The notes beneath the pieces were generated by a model, which searched no databases, was not told where the DNA came from, and saw only the letters and a list, made by a program, of their open reading frames with translations. Position numbers and translations under genes: made by a program. A DNA stretch of 64,000 bases from Chloranthus sessilifolius (taxonomy: Eukaryota > Streptophyta > Magnoliopsida > Chloranthales > Chloranthaceae), in contig CM037590.1 in NCBI GenBank assembly GCA_021018995.1, forward strand, positions 37,698,287 through 37,762,286. Direction: 5' to 3'. Of this stretch, positions 51,043-62,156 are shown piece after piece (position 1 is the stretch's first letter; the number at the start of each line of letters is the position of its first letter).

Positions 51043-51072
51043 ACTAGAGAGAGAGAGAGAGAGAGAGAGAGA
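51043..51072. repeat. (GA)n microsatellite
   Basis: A GA dinucleotide tract of about 30 bp just after the 3' end of the arabinogalactan-peptide-like gene. Other GA/CT tracts lie at about 50811-50829 and 51622-51641. Confidence 0.95.
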
Positions 51073-51084
51073 GGTGATCAATCA

Positions 51085-51273
51085 TCAGACGCTCCCTTTG
51101 AGCATGAGAAAGTAAACAGCACTGACGAGGACTCCTGCTGTCATTAATGGAAATGAAGTGACTGAACTTGCTGAAGGTGTTGGGCCTGGGCTCATCCCTT
51201 CCATGGCCGACGCCGCCAAGATCGAAACGGCAAAACAAACGGCGAAAGTAACGGCAGAAGTGGAGAAAGCCAT
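51085..51273 (-). CDS. Arabinogalactan-peptide-like small secreted protein
   Basis: A 62-residue frame starting MAFSTSAVTFAVCFAVSILA (ATG at 51273-51271, stop TGA at 51087-51085). It has a signal peptide of about 24 residues, a very short mature core EGMSPGPTPSASS with the Pro-Thr-Ser pattern that is hydroxylated and O-glycosylated in AGPs, and a C-terminal hydrophobic stretch (PLMTAGVLVSAVYFLML) fit for a GPI-addition signal. AG peptides (for example AGP23-like) are of this size and act at the cell surface. An upstream in-frame Met would add 29 basic residues before the signal peptide, so the inner Met is preferred. A TATA box lies upstream. The exact subfamily is not assigned. Confidence 0.75.
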   Translation of the reverse strand: MAFSTSAVTFAVCFAVSILAASAMEGMSPGPTPSASSVTSFPLMTAGVLVSAVYFLMLKGSV

Positions 51274-51360
51274 ATCTCGTAGTTCTACTGCTCGTACCCT
51301 TTGTTGTAAATTGTAATGGTTTTTTGCTTGGTTGCGAATTCTGGTAATCTTGTAATGCAT

Positions 51361-51368
51361 TTATATAG
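51361..51368 (-). promoter_or_regulatory. TATA box of the arabinogalactan-peptide-like gene
   Basis: CTATATAA on the minus strand, about 90 nt upstream of the chosen ATG. This predicts a 5' UTR of roughly 60 nt. An ACACGTGT G-box-like site lies further upstream at about 51496-51503, within a stretch also resembled at about 47.5 kb. Confidence 0.6.
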
Positions 51369-51807
51369 GAGGTAGCTAGCTGTTGCTCCAAAAGCAACGG
51401 CTAGAGATACGCTCTGTAGCCAGCCTTCCCAAGCCATGGCCTACGATTAATTCTATGCTGTTTGTACGTTAAGGCCTTGTCTTGTTTGAGAGACCTACAC
51501 GTGTCCGTCAATCCCCAAGTCCAACTGGCTTGACTCCTTGTTCTAATACTCACCAGTTCATATGCCACGTTTCCCCACGCACCAGTCAAAATTTCGCCAT
51601 TGGTCGAGTCACTCATCTTCATCCTCTCTCTCTCTCTCTCTCTTCCAGCCATCTTTCCTACTGTGTAATTGCAAGGCCTGACCCAATTCGACCAAAGCAC
51701 ACACACACCCTTTAACTTATACAAGCTTTATATCCTAAAATTTTCCTTCCACCTTAAATCCACAAAATCAAACCAGGTAGCCATTTTCTTCTTCTTCTTC
51801 TTCAATT

Positions 51808-53944
51808 TGTAACGCAATAACGTCTCACTCGGGGATTTATTTCGAACGGTTACTAGAGCCTATAAATAGAACTCTCCTCTTTCTCTCTTTTCCAGACCAA
51901 GACATCTTTTCCAAACTCTCTTACAAGATTTATTCTCTTCCTTCTTAAAGGTATGATTTGCATATTTTTATTTATATTTTATTTTATACAGATTTTAATT
52001 GGCAATTTAAAATTTTGGTTCTTTAAGCCCTAGATTTTTATATTCTAATCATACATTTTAATCTTATACTCTTTAAAATTCTGATTTTATATTCTATTTT
52101 ATAAATTTGGTTTTATTAAGATGAGGGTTTAAATCCTAGATTATATCTTAAAGATTAGACTTTTAATCTTGATTTATATGCTGATAGTGTATCTGAAATT
52201 ATATTCTGTTTTAATCTGATTTTTATTCCAGTTTTAATTTGATTTATATTCTGTTTTTTCTGAAATTATATTAATATGATATTCTGTTTTTAATCTGATT
52301 TATTAATCTGTTTTACAAATCTGATTTTATAAATCTGATTTTTATGTAATCTGTTTTACAAATATGCTTTTTATATAATCTGTTTTACAAATCTGAATTT
52401 ACCATTTGTTTTACAAACCTAATTTTTTTATACATTTGATTTTTATAATCTGTTTTTATAACTTGTATTAAAACAGGAAATTCATCCTAGTTTTATAAAT
52501 CTGATTTTATAATTTATTTTATTATATAATCTTATTTTATATTCTGTTATATAATATGATTTTTCATTCGGTTTCTATTTTAAATTATACTCTGACTTTA
52601 TAATCTATTTTTATAATCTGACTTTATATATAATCTGTTTATATGCTGGTTTTATATTAAAATATAATTATATTAAATTAGATTCTTATATTAAAAAGGA
52701 TTTAAGTAATTGTTTAATATTATGGGTTTTAAAACTGATTTATAAAATTATTTTAAATTAAGAATTTTAGATATTAAATATTTTTCAAAATAAGAATTTG
52801 AAATAACTAGTTAGAATCTAACTTCACATCGATAACCTATCCTAATTCGTTCTTTCTTCTTGACCAAGTTTTCCCTGTGCCCAGATAACTACCTGAAACT
52901 GTGAAACTTCACACCACTTTCACAAGACCCTTGAATCTGACGTCTGAGGTAAGTGACCTATCTAATAGTATGTTTTACATACATATCTTATTACATAATG
53001 ATGCTTTTGTTCTTACATAGTATATACTATCATATTGATAAGTAGATTGAATGGTTAAATGATTGTATGGACATTTCTATACTTGTCTTGTTCAATTATG
53101 ATTATTTCATTTTGTATCATGTTAGAAAAATATAAATATCGTAAGCATGGTATATTAGATTTATTTATCATATGATATTGTTTACATTGAAATATCACAC
53201 TGTTTTAGAATGAGAATTTGTAAAACCTGTTGAATAAGTTTTACAAAAGAAATTGATATGAATGACTGTAGAAATGATGAATATCGTAAAGATGATTATG
53301 ATATGATTTTAATTAATATCCCCATGGGGCCGCATGGTAGAATTGGATGAACGGATCCATTTGTGTACTTCCGTAATACGAAGTAAACCTGTCAAACCAG
53401 ATCGGTACGGTTGATAATGGGATTGATGAAAATATGAAACCCTCATTGTGACTGGTATTCATGATGAATGATGAATGATGATATGAATGCAAATACACTT
53501 AGATCGGTGCTATTAATTAACAATTGTACAATATATGAAGTACAATTATAAGCTAAGTTATTTTTCTTCTTTGTATTGAATAATTAGATGGTATAACTGA
53601 TGTTATTTCTATTGATATGAAGTTCTCAATTTGAAACTGATAAAATTGATAAAAGAGTTATATTATTTATTAGGGGTTACTTGTTAAGTTTTATCTCACC
53701 TCCGTTGCTATTTAAATTTCAGAGACTGGACCTCGTGGCTCAGAAGCTGTATTTCAGAAAGAAACCCTAGAAGACTTGTTGATTTAACTTTGGTTAGGAG
53801 TTGTTTAACGTTGTAATTGGAATTAAATATAATCTTGAATTCTATTAATAAGAATGGACTGTTGTATTTCTTTTATTTGAATTTTGATTATTGAATGCGC
53901 TCATGTGCTGAAATGGATCATGTATCAGATTTTGGGGTGTGACA
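51808..53944 (+). mobile_element. Candidate long solo LTR (Del/Tekay-like) with an AT-rich interior
   Basis: The right end reads GGGGTGTGACA, the inverse of TGTCACACCCC, a common terminus of long Ty3/gypsy LTRs. A TGTAACGC is a possible left end (51808). TATA (CCTATAAATAGA, about 51861) is followed by a CT-rich leader and a GT donor-like AAAGGTATG. No target duplication was found, so boundaries and even the class are uncertain; a non-coding transcript unit is the alternative. Confidence 0.35.
51970..52800. repeat. AT-rich reiterated TCTGATTTTATAA region
   Basis: Over 800 bp consist of variants of TCTGATTTTATAA and TCTGTTTTACAAA in irregular order, a degenerate tandem-like array without coding potential. 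Confidence 0.75.
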
Positions 53945-54644
53945 CTTTGAGTCTCTGAAAAGTTCTGCCATTCTTCACTAAGATACCCTGATACTTGTAA
54001 TGTTGTAAGTGCTTAGCATATTATTTTCAACCTCATCACCACCATTACATCGTTGCGATCGGCTTTGAGAGTTTTATGTATCTACTCATTTCAATTAAAT
54101 GCTAATTACACTCTCTATTACTTCACTCCCTGTTTTATGAGACTCAAACGAGAAGTAGCAGAGCCCCAAATAGGAGAAATAAGACTTCCAATTCTGACCT
54201 CTGACCTCTGACCTCCAATAGATGGCATAAGAAGGCTAGTGTCTCAACAGTCAGGCCTTGAACCCGGCCCAATCCAAAATGGGCCAGGAATGGGTTAATT
54301 TAGGTAGGCCCGTGATATAAGGGCCTGACCAGCCCAGCGAGTATGACCTAGTTCTAAAAACCCAATTAGAAATCAGTTCGTTTAAGCCCAGCCCATCTTG
54401 ATCATTCTAAATCGTTTCTATATAAATTATATAGAAATTTTGCCGTGCAGCCCATGACCCCGCCTGAAATAGGCCAGTTATGGGCTGATGTAAGTGGCCC
54501 AATTAATAAGCAAGCCCATCCCCACTCGACCCAATTAGAAATCGGGGCCAGGTATGGGCTAGTTGTAGGAGGCCTGATTATATTCAGCCCATTGAGAGTC
54601 TAATGACGGCAGCGGTAATGTTGAAAGTTTGCTATTTGTACTAA
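53945..54644. other. Intergenic stretch with reiterated GGCC/CCCAAT words
   Basis: No gene. The part about 54240-54600 repeats GGGCC, AGCCCA and CCCAATTAGAAATCGG many times. The class of this repeat is unknown. Confidence 0.45.
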
Positions 54645-54930
54645 GGGCGTGTTTGATTGCATGTAATGATACGGCCAAACGCGTTTCAGAGGCCCTTTAC
54701 GATCGTCAAATATTTTGTGGTTGTTTGATTGCACTTTTGACTATACGCGTAGCGTACGGATTCCACTACGTGTCTTTGAAAACGGATTCCACTACGTTTC
54801 ACAGAATGACGGGCTCAAACTTTTCAAAAAAGTTAAAGCCCAATCTTTGCCCTTCTCTCAACTAGTTCTTTGCCAATGCTTTCTTCTCTCTCCTCTCGTC
54901 TCTCCTCCAACTGAAACCCTAAACACCCCA

Positions 54931-55101
54931 TCTACTGCGCTCATGGCTTCTGCTTCTACTCCTACTCCTCCTCCGATGGCTAGTATCCGATGGCCGCCGG
55001 AAGATTTAGAGATCTCCCACGCACGCGTTCCGAGCACCACCGATCTTGTATCAGACGATGACCGTTCAGTTGCCGCCGATTCTTGGTTAATAAAGTGCTA
55101 A
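54931..55101 (+). pseudogene. Truncated exon of an AR401/EFM4-like protein methyltransferase
   Basis: A frame from the ATG at 54943 (MASASTPTPPPMASIRWPPE...) reads LVSDDDRSVAADSWLIKC and then stops. VSDDDRSVAADSWSIKSEYG is the conserved opening that I recall for plant AR401 / eEF1A-lysine methyltransferase homologues. The next expected residues and the methyltransferase domain are missing. The sequence runs into GAA/GAT triplet repeats. An upstream CT-rich leader (TTCTCTCTCCTCTCGTCTCT) looks like a retained 5' UTR. It is probably a gene piece captured by the surrounding transposon. Confidence 0.55.
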
Positions 55102-55242
55102 GAAGAAGAAGAAGATGATGATGATGATGATGATGAAATAGAGATTGGTTTGTTGGTGGAAGGAGATAAATGAAGATGGGTTTTGGGGGTTGGAGTTTGC
55201 TTGTTAATGGCTGTAACTAGCCATGAAGTAGGTGATGAGAAT

Positions 55243-55904
55243 TGTTAGTGTATTGCACAAAGATTGATAGAAAATAGACCAGAAAATTGCTTCAAGGCGC
55301 GATTAGATCGCTGTCTTTAAGACAATATTTGCCCCCTATATGCAACGGGATATCGGCAAATTCGCCTCCAGGATACAATGAAGCCTCGGTGAAGAACCGA
55401 TCTGTCACACACTACGTTGCACTGTAGTGTGCGACCCAACGAAACGAAGACGCAGAATGCTCTGGTTTGCACACGAAGACGATGCGGTCGTGCGAAGCAT
55501 CGTGCGAAGTGCAAAGTGCACCTTAAAAGCGCCAATTGCGCCATTCGCACATCGCACACGCGCGCGCATGCGCGTGTGCGGCGACGAACCGCCGCTATGA
55601 GCTGTGTTCTTCTTATTAAGCCAAACAATATGGAAGGTAAGTTTCCATATATAAGCAATGAATATTTCTTATAAAATAGTGAGGTGGGACAAAACATTTA
55701 CAACACTTTTAAACTTATGGTGGGAAAAATTTCCCTCCAATATTAATTCAAAATTCAAGTAATTTTGACTTGAAGGTTAAAAGCATCCTTTTAATATGGA
55801 GCCAATCACTTTAAGGAACCATTTAAAAATAAATAAACATTATTAAATTAATAATAGATAAATATTATTAAAGTAATAAATATTTATTTGATAAATATCC
55901 AACA
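55243..55904 (-). repeat. 3' LTR of the copia element (short form)
   Basis: It shares both ends with the other LTR (TGTTGGATATTTA...CAATACACTAACA on the minus strand) but lacks the central block of about 350 bp. It has an extra CATCGTGCGAAG and a GCGCGCGCATGCGCGTG tract. Confidence 0.85.
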
Positions 55905-56559
55905 TTCCTCCCCTATTTACAAAATAAATATCCATCCTCCCCTATTTTGGAAATAAAAAAACTGAGAGTCATTCTTAAATCTGATATCCAAAAACAGTAT
56001 ATATATGTACCAAAAAAATTTGAGCATTTCTTGACAACTGTATGCATAAATGAAGGTGTCTTAATGAATTGAACCTTCACTTAGTGAGAATACATCAAAG
56101 TTGATAAAGAACTTTAGTGATCTAATTTCTTGAACTAATTTTCTTGTATAATCAACCGGATATATCACACACATAAGTAATCTAAGTTTCATTTCATTTT
56201 AACAGCCAGCACGTTTTATGGCCTTGTGCTTATACCCTGGTATTCATGAGTTGTATTTAAGAAAAGCCTTTATCTTTCTTGAGAAGCGACATCAGTAACT
56301 CATATAGGTCAGTTCTATCAGAAATGCCCATGTAACTTAGACATTTCAACATTATATGTTATAGACTGATTAAGAGAAATACCTCAACCTCTTCCTTACG
56401 TTACAAGTTCCACATTATTACTTGAGATGGTTGGAGTTGTAAACTCGCACTTTTAATAATGTGCAATCACTACATATGATTTGTTTTCCCATTGAACCTT
56501 TAGTTTACGGACTTTAGAAAATAGGTTTTACCATCATAGGTGATGTAATCTATTAGGCT

Positions 56560-57016
56560 TTAAACCCATCCCTTCGATGTTTTAATAACTACATCGCTTG
56601 CAAGACCTTTTGTAAATGGATCCGCTAAATTTGCAAAGGTCCGTATTGAATTGATAGTAATTACTCCTTCACGGAGTAATTGACTAACATAACTGTGTCT
56701 TAAACTTATATGTCTAGACTTTTCATTATAAATTTTGCTATAAGCTTTAAATAGCGACTTCACTATCACGAGAATAAAGAGATTGGTGGCATAGGCTTTG
56801 GCCAAATAGGAATTTCTAATAGTAAATTCCTTAACCACTCGCTTCCTTGCTCCCGCCGCAAGAGCAATAAATTGATTCCATAGTTGCATGTGTTATGCAT
56901 GTTTGTTTCTTTGATCCCCAAGAACTGCGGCACCTCAAGTGTAAATACCCATCCACTAGTAGACCTTGACTCATCGTATCATTGTTCCAACTAGCATCTG
57001 TGTATCCCTCAAGCAC
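56560..57016 (-). pseudogene. copia RNase H region
   Basis: Fragments in two frames: [12 protein letters not shown] (57010 region), then IALAAGARKRVV, IYNEKSRHISLRHSYV and FANLADPFTKGLASDVV. These are the RNase H signatures at the end of copia pol (TDAD/SDAD-like, KHISLRHHFV, ADxxTKxL). At least one frameshift separates them from RT. Confidence 0.85.
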
Positions 57017-58248
57017 TGAGGATAACCAACATAATGTAAAGCATAATCCTTAGTTTTATTAAGATAACTTAATACTCTACTAATTGCTTTCCAATGTTCA
57101 TGACTAGGATTACTAGTATATCTACTTAATTTTCCTACCGCATAAGCAATATCAGGTCTAGTGCAATGAGTAGCATACATCAAACTACTAATTACTCTAG
57201 AAAAGTCTAATTGAGATACACTTCTACTATCGTTGGGTTTTAATTTTATACTTGGATCAAAAGGTGTTGGTGCTAATTTTCCATTATGTTTAAATTTCTT
57301 TAGCACTTTTTCTATATAGTGTGACTGAGATAAAATAATATTATTATCTTGCTTAAATAATTTTATTCCAAGAATTACATTGGCTTCACCTATGTCTTTC
57401 ATATCAAATTTTGAAGCCAAAAAACTTTTTGTATATATAATACTTTCTAAGTCTGTACCAAAAATTAAAAGGTCATCCACATAGAGACAAATAATTATTC
57501 CTTTACCCTTTGATATCTTACTATAAATGCATTTATCTGATTCATTAATCTTGAATCCATATGATAAAATAATACTATCAAAATTTTCATGCCACTGTTT
57601 AGGAGCCTGTTTTAGACCATATAGGGGCCTAATAAGTTTACAAACTTTATTTTTATGTCCTTGCATGATAAAACCCTCTGGTTGATCCATATATACTTCC
57701 TCTTCAAGTTCATCATTTAAAAAGGCGGTCTTAACATCCATTTGATGAACTTGAAGTTTATATATAGAAGCAAGAGCAAATAAGATCCTTATGGAAGAAA
57801 TCCTAGCTACTGGAGCATAGGTATCAAAATAATCAATACCATGCTTTTGTCTAAAACCTTTGGCAACAAGTCTAGCCTTAAACTTGTTTATAGTGCCATA
57901 AGGATTAAGTTTTCTTTTAAATATCCACTTACAACCTATAGGTTTAGATCCCTGTGGTAAGTCTACTAATTCCCAAGTATTATTGGACATGATAGAATCC
58001 ATTTCATCATTTATAGCTTCTTTCCAAAAAGCAGAATCAATAGACTTAACAGCTTCATCAAAAGTTTGAGGATCTTCATCGATATTAAAAACAAACTTCA
58101 TTTTCTTAGTTTTCTCATTTCTGGTTCCTTCTATAAGAGACACATAGAAGTCTGATCCACAATTTGTGGCTTTCCTAGGTCTCTTACTTCTTCTAGGTTC
58201 CATCTTTTCATCTTCACTACTAGAGAGATGAAGAATAAGAAGATTCAT
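56971..58248 (-). pseudogene. copia reverse transcriptase
   Basis: An open frame of 425 residues. Family motifs include [79 protein letters not shown] and the catalytic [11 protein letters not shown]. The core looks intact in this piece, but it is separated from integrase by stops (58249-58332) and from RNase H by a frameshift. Confidence 0.92.
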
Positions 58249-58332
58249 CTAATTTAGAGGATGCAAGAGGTTTAGAAATAGTAGAAAGTATTCTCATAAA
58301 ATCGCATCTCTAGATTCAAAAATTGAATCCTT

Positions 58333-59916
58333 TTAAAAAATATTATTATGCTCACATACTAAAAATCTATATATAGGACTATTAATAGAATATCCCACAA
58401 AAATACATTCAATGGCTTTAGGACCTAATTTTGTACGTTTATAATCGGGTACCCTAACTAATGCTCTACAACCCCATACTTTTAAATAGTGTAATTTGGG
58501 AGGTTTGTTCTTCCAAATTTCATATGGAGTTTTAGAAGATTTTTTAAAAGGTATCCGATTTAAAATATAACATGCAGTAAGCAATGCTTCTCCCCATAAA
58601 TTTGAATTCAAACCAGAATTTGTTAACATAGAATTTACCATTTCTACTAGAGTCCGATTTTTCCTTTCGACAATTCCATTTGATTGAGGAGAATATGGAG
58701 TGACTTCATGAATAATTCCATACTTGTCACAAAATTCAGAAAATTCATGTGACATGTATTCACCTCCCCTATCCGATCGTAATGCCTTAATTTTAAAATC
58801 TAATTGATTTTCCACTAAGGCCTTATAGGAGATAAATTTACTAAATGCTTCATCTTTTAATTGAAAAAGAAAAACATATGTAAATCGAGAACAATCATCA
58901 ATAAAAGTGATGAAATATCTTTTCCCTCCTCTAGTAGTAATATTATTTAAACTACATAAATCAGTATGAATTAAATCTAATAGTTTAGATTGTCTTTCAA
59001 CACTTTTAAATAGTTTTTTAGTCATTTTAGATTGGACGCATATGCTACATCTATCTTTACCATAATTTATATGTATTTTAGGAAGAAGTTCTAATTTAAT
59101 CATATTATCCATAGAACGTAAATTTAAATGCCCTAATCTATTATGCCATAAATAAATTGAGTCACACATATAAATCGAAGAAGCAAATTTTTCATTGATA
59201 TTGAACTTAAACATTCCACAAGAGGCATACCCCTTGCCTACAAACATCCCTTTCTTAGAAAGTACAATGGAATCAGATTCGATCACAATTTTGAATCCAT
59301 GTTTGTTCAGAATACAAGTCGATACAAGATTTTTCCGGATTTCAGGAACATGAAGGACATCATTCAGGGTAACAGATTTTCCCGAAGTAAAGTGTAGAAC
59401 AACTTTGCCTTGACCTACCACTTTGGCAGTAGTGGAATTTCCCATGAACAATTCATGTCCATCATGAGCCTCCTCATAGGATATAAAATTATTCCTATCA
59501 GAAGTAACATGCCTAGTAGCTCCAGAATCGAGCCACCATTCATTTCCACCATCTACCATATTGACTTCGGAGATCACCGCAATGAGATCTTCTTCACCCA
59601 CAATGTTTGCCTGATTTTTATTTTTCAAAAATTCTCGACAATCACGTTTGAAATGGCCGGGTTTATTGCAATAAAAACAAGTACCCTTCTTTGCTTTTTC
59701 CTTGTATTGTCCTCTCTTGAAATCCTTCTTATTCGGCTTCAGTTTAAAGTTCTTCCCTTTATTCTTCTTCTTCGATGTGGATGCATCTTCAACAATGTGC
59801 GCATTGGAGACGAGTTTAGTTTTCTCCTCTTCCTTGTCACGTAGACGAGCCTCTTCTTCTATGCGAAGATGAGTCAAGAGTTCCTCCATAGTACGATCTT
59901 CCTTCGTATGTTTCAA
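58333..59916 (-). pseudogene. copia late gag, protease and integrase
   Basis: An open frame of 527 residues: the zinc knuckle CFYCNKPGHFKRDC, the aspartic protease site WWLDSGATRHVTSD, the GAG-pre-integrase zinc motif HNRLGHLNLRSM...CSICVQSKM, and the integrase core (DLIHTDLC, FITFIDDCSRFTYVF, IVERKNRTLVEM). Length and order are normal for copia. It is split from the first gag part by an in-frame stop and from RT by stops. Confidence 0.92.
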
Positions 59917-59934
59917 ACTCTTACGGTAATCTTT

Positions 59935-60447
59935 TCATCCCAACGGTAATTTTGTAATAACCGCAGAGACTTGAAAACCTTCGTCTATTGTGCTTCCTTC
60001 CGTCACAAGATTGTTGAAGATAATCTGCATCTGGTGCACTTGCTCTAAAATAGGTTTAGAATCATACATCTTAAAATTAAATAACTCACTTACTAAGTAT
60101 GTGTGCACGCCGGCCTCTTCTACTTTGTACTTACGTTCAAGAGCCTCCCATATCTCCTTTGCAGTTTTATAAATTTGATAGACGTCAAAAAGAGAATCGA
60201 CAAGAGCGTTGAGAATATAGCCTTTGCATGTGTAATTGTCGCTTTCCCATTTCGTACGGATTCTACCTTCTTCAAGCGTTTCATCTTTTTTCTCCAATGA
60301 TGGTGAGTCCATAGTGAGAACGTATGCGACTTTCAAAGTTGTGAGTAAAAAATGTACTTTTGATTGCCATCGTTTGAAATTGGTGTCATTAAAGCACTCG
60401 AGTTTCGTGATCTTCGTGTTGGAGAGTTCCATCATCTTTTGTGCCAT
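59935..60447 (-). pseudogene. copia gag N-terminal part
   Basis: 170 residues from an ATG 20 nt inside the 5' LTR border. Motifs such as FNDTNFKRWQSKVHFLLTTL, KEIWEALERKY and TYLVSELFNFKMYDSK are typical of the UBN2/DUF4219 class of copia gag. It ends at an in-frame TGA, after which the same frame continues into the 58333-59916 piece. Confidence 0.9.
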
Positions 60448-60466
60448 AGTAATAATGTCTTAAAAT

Positions 60467-61427
60467 TGTTAGTGTATTGCACAAAGATTGACAGAAAATA
60501 GACCGAAAAATTGCTTCAAGGCGCGATTAGATCGTTGTCTTTAAGACAATATTTGCCCCCTATATGCAACGGGATATCGGCAAATTCGCCTCCAGGATAC
60601 AATGAAGCCTTGGTGAAAAACCGATCTGTCACACACTACGTTGTACTATAGTGTGCGACCCAACGAAACGAAGACGCAGAATGCTCTGGTTTGCACACGA
60701 ATTCTGAGGGCTCAGATGTAAGATTCGAAAATTGCAAGTGTTTAGAATCCCTCCTCTGACCTCTATTTATAACTTTCGGAGCACCTTTTCAGGGGCGGTT
60801 ATGTCTGTTGGTTGCTTGCAATCGAGGGCCCTGATCGATCCGATCAACGGTTGCAAGGATCCAACGGTTCACATCCGAACAGTTACATCTTTTGGTCAAC
60901 TGATTATGCGAATTGAAATCGCATGGCTGTTTGTTGAATCAATCCGGCGTTTCCTTGAGCGAGTGATAGCGCTAATGCACATGTGGTGTACACGTGCGAA
61001 GTCAATCCGTGTCCATCTAAGTTCAAATAGGAAAGGCTCCTCAAGCTCTTCGTGACGATGCGGTCGTGCGAAGTGCGCCTTAAAAGCGCCAATTGCGCCA
61101 TTCGCTTTGTCGCTCGCTGCAGCAGCGTCTGCGTGTCTGTGATTATGTCAATATGGAAGGTAAGTTTCCATATATAAGCCATGAATATTTCTTGTAAAAT
61201 AGTGAGGTGGGACAAAACATTTACAACACTTTTAAACTTATGGTGGGAAAAATTTCCCTCCAATATTAATTCAAAATTCAAGTAATTTTGACTTGAAGGT
61301 TAAAAGCATCATTTTAATATGGAACCAATCACTTTAAGGAACCATTTAAAAATAAATAAACATTATTAAATTAATAATAGATAAATATTATTAAAGTAAT
61401 AAATATTTATTTGGTAAATATCCAACA
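60467..61427 (-). repeat. 5' LTR of the copia element (long form)
   Basis: Compared with the other LTR it carries an additional internal block (about 60702-61053), including CCTCTGACCTCTATTTATAAC with a TATTTATA box-like site. Both outer portions are nearly the same as in the short LTR. Confidence 0.85.
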
Positions 61428-62156
61428 AATCCTAGAGGTGAAGCCATTTTACTTTTTTCAGAGATTCGTTTGTTCCTCTTTCATATCTTCTCTTTACAAT
61501 ACTACACTTTTTATCCTATCCAGATTCAACAAACTACAGTGTTTCTTCTTACAACTGCTTTCTCTTTCGTAGAATCTAACACCCTTTATTTTCGCGATTC
61601 AACAGCCCATATCAATAACTATAAAACCAGAACGGCCAAGTGAACATTGAACCGGCAAAGGCACCGGTTTAGTCGAATTGGATCCAACCGGATTAGACCG
61701 GATCGGTTCAATGGTGTAAGATCTCATTACCAATGATTCTGTATGATTATGGTCTCTCCACCGGCACATTCCCTATCTGCTCTTATTGGATTATGTGATT
61801 TTTTTAAAATGGGTTCTAAATACCTTTTAAATGAGCTCTAAACCGCTCAAATTGTCCAAGAAGATAAAGGATTAAAAGCACCCTAAATTTGGGAGAATTC
61901 CGATCGTTGGTCCATATGCGATCAAAAGGTAAACAAGTTGAGGATGGAGGTTTGTGGTGTTTAATGATATATAAGTTGGTGTTACGATTATTTACAATCA
62001 AACAACTAAAAAATGCGTATCAGGACAATACGCGTTTCATAGTCTGCACAATCAAACAAGCATCTGTAACGTGTAGTATCAATATAAGCCAAACGCGTAT
62101 CTATTAAATGATGGTACATGAAACACGTTTCCTCTTACCTGCAATCAAACAAGCCC
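61428..62156. other. Right part of the TIR-bounded unit
   Basis: No coding signal. ACCGG-rich words (GCACCGGTTTAG, CCAACCGGATTAGACCGGATCGG) lie at about 61650-61705, and CAATCAAAC subterminal repeats approach the right terminus. Confidence 0.5.

Larger units (their letters stand above)
55243..61427 (-). mobile_element. Ty1/copia retrotransposon
   Basis: Minus-strand gag-pol in copia order (gag, protease, integrase, RT, RNase H) lies between terminal repeats TGTTAGTGTATTGC...ATATCCAACA at 55243-55904 (662 bp) and 60467-61427 (961 bp). A purine tract (AATAGGGGAGGAA on the minus strand) abuts the 3' LTR. The two LTRs differ by a block of about 350 bp. The gag ATG is only 20 nt from the 5' LTR, with no tRNA primer site seen. 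The flanks AGAAT / AATCC are not a duplication. It may be a recombinant of two copies. The frame breaks listed in the next entries show it cannot move by itself. Confidence 0.9.
54645..62156. mobile_element. TIR-bounded composite unit carrying a gene fragment and a copia element
   Basis: The left end GGGCGTGTTTGATTGCATGT and the right end, inverted (GGGCTTGTTTGATTGCAGGT), match at about 20 of 22 bases. Subterminal TTTGATTG / CAATCAAAC and ACGCGT words are repeated at both ends. Without the copia insertion (55243-61427) the unit is about 1.3 kb, a plausible non-autonomous DNA transposon. I could not find a target duplication, so the superfamily is open. Confidence 0.55.

Noticed and set aside
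55236-61430. A possible integrated virus (pararetrovirus or other)
   Set aside because: Domain order (integrase before RT), LTRs and motifs are those of an ordinary Ty1/copia retrotransposon; no movement-protein or coat signatures are seen.
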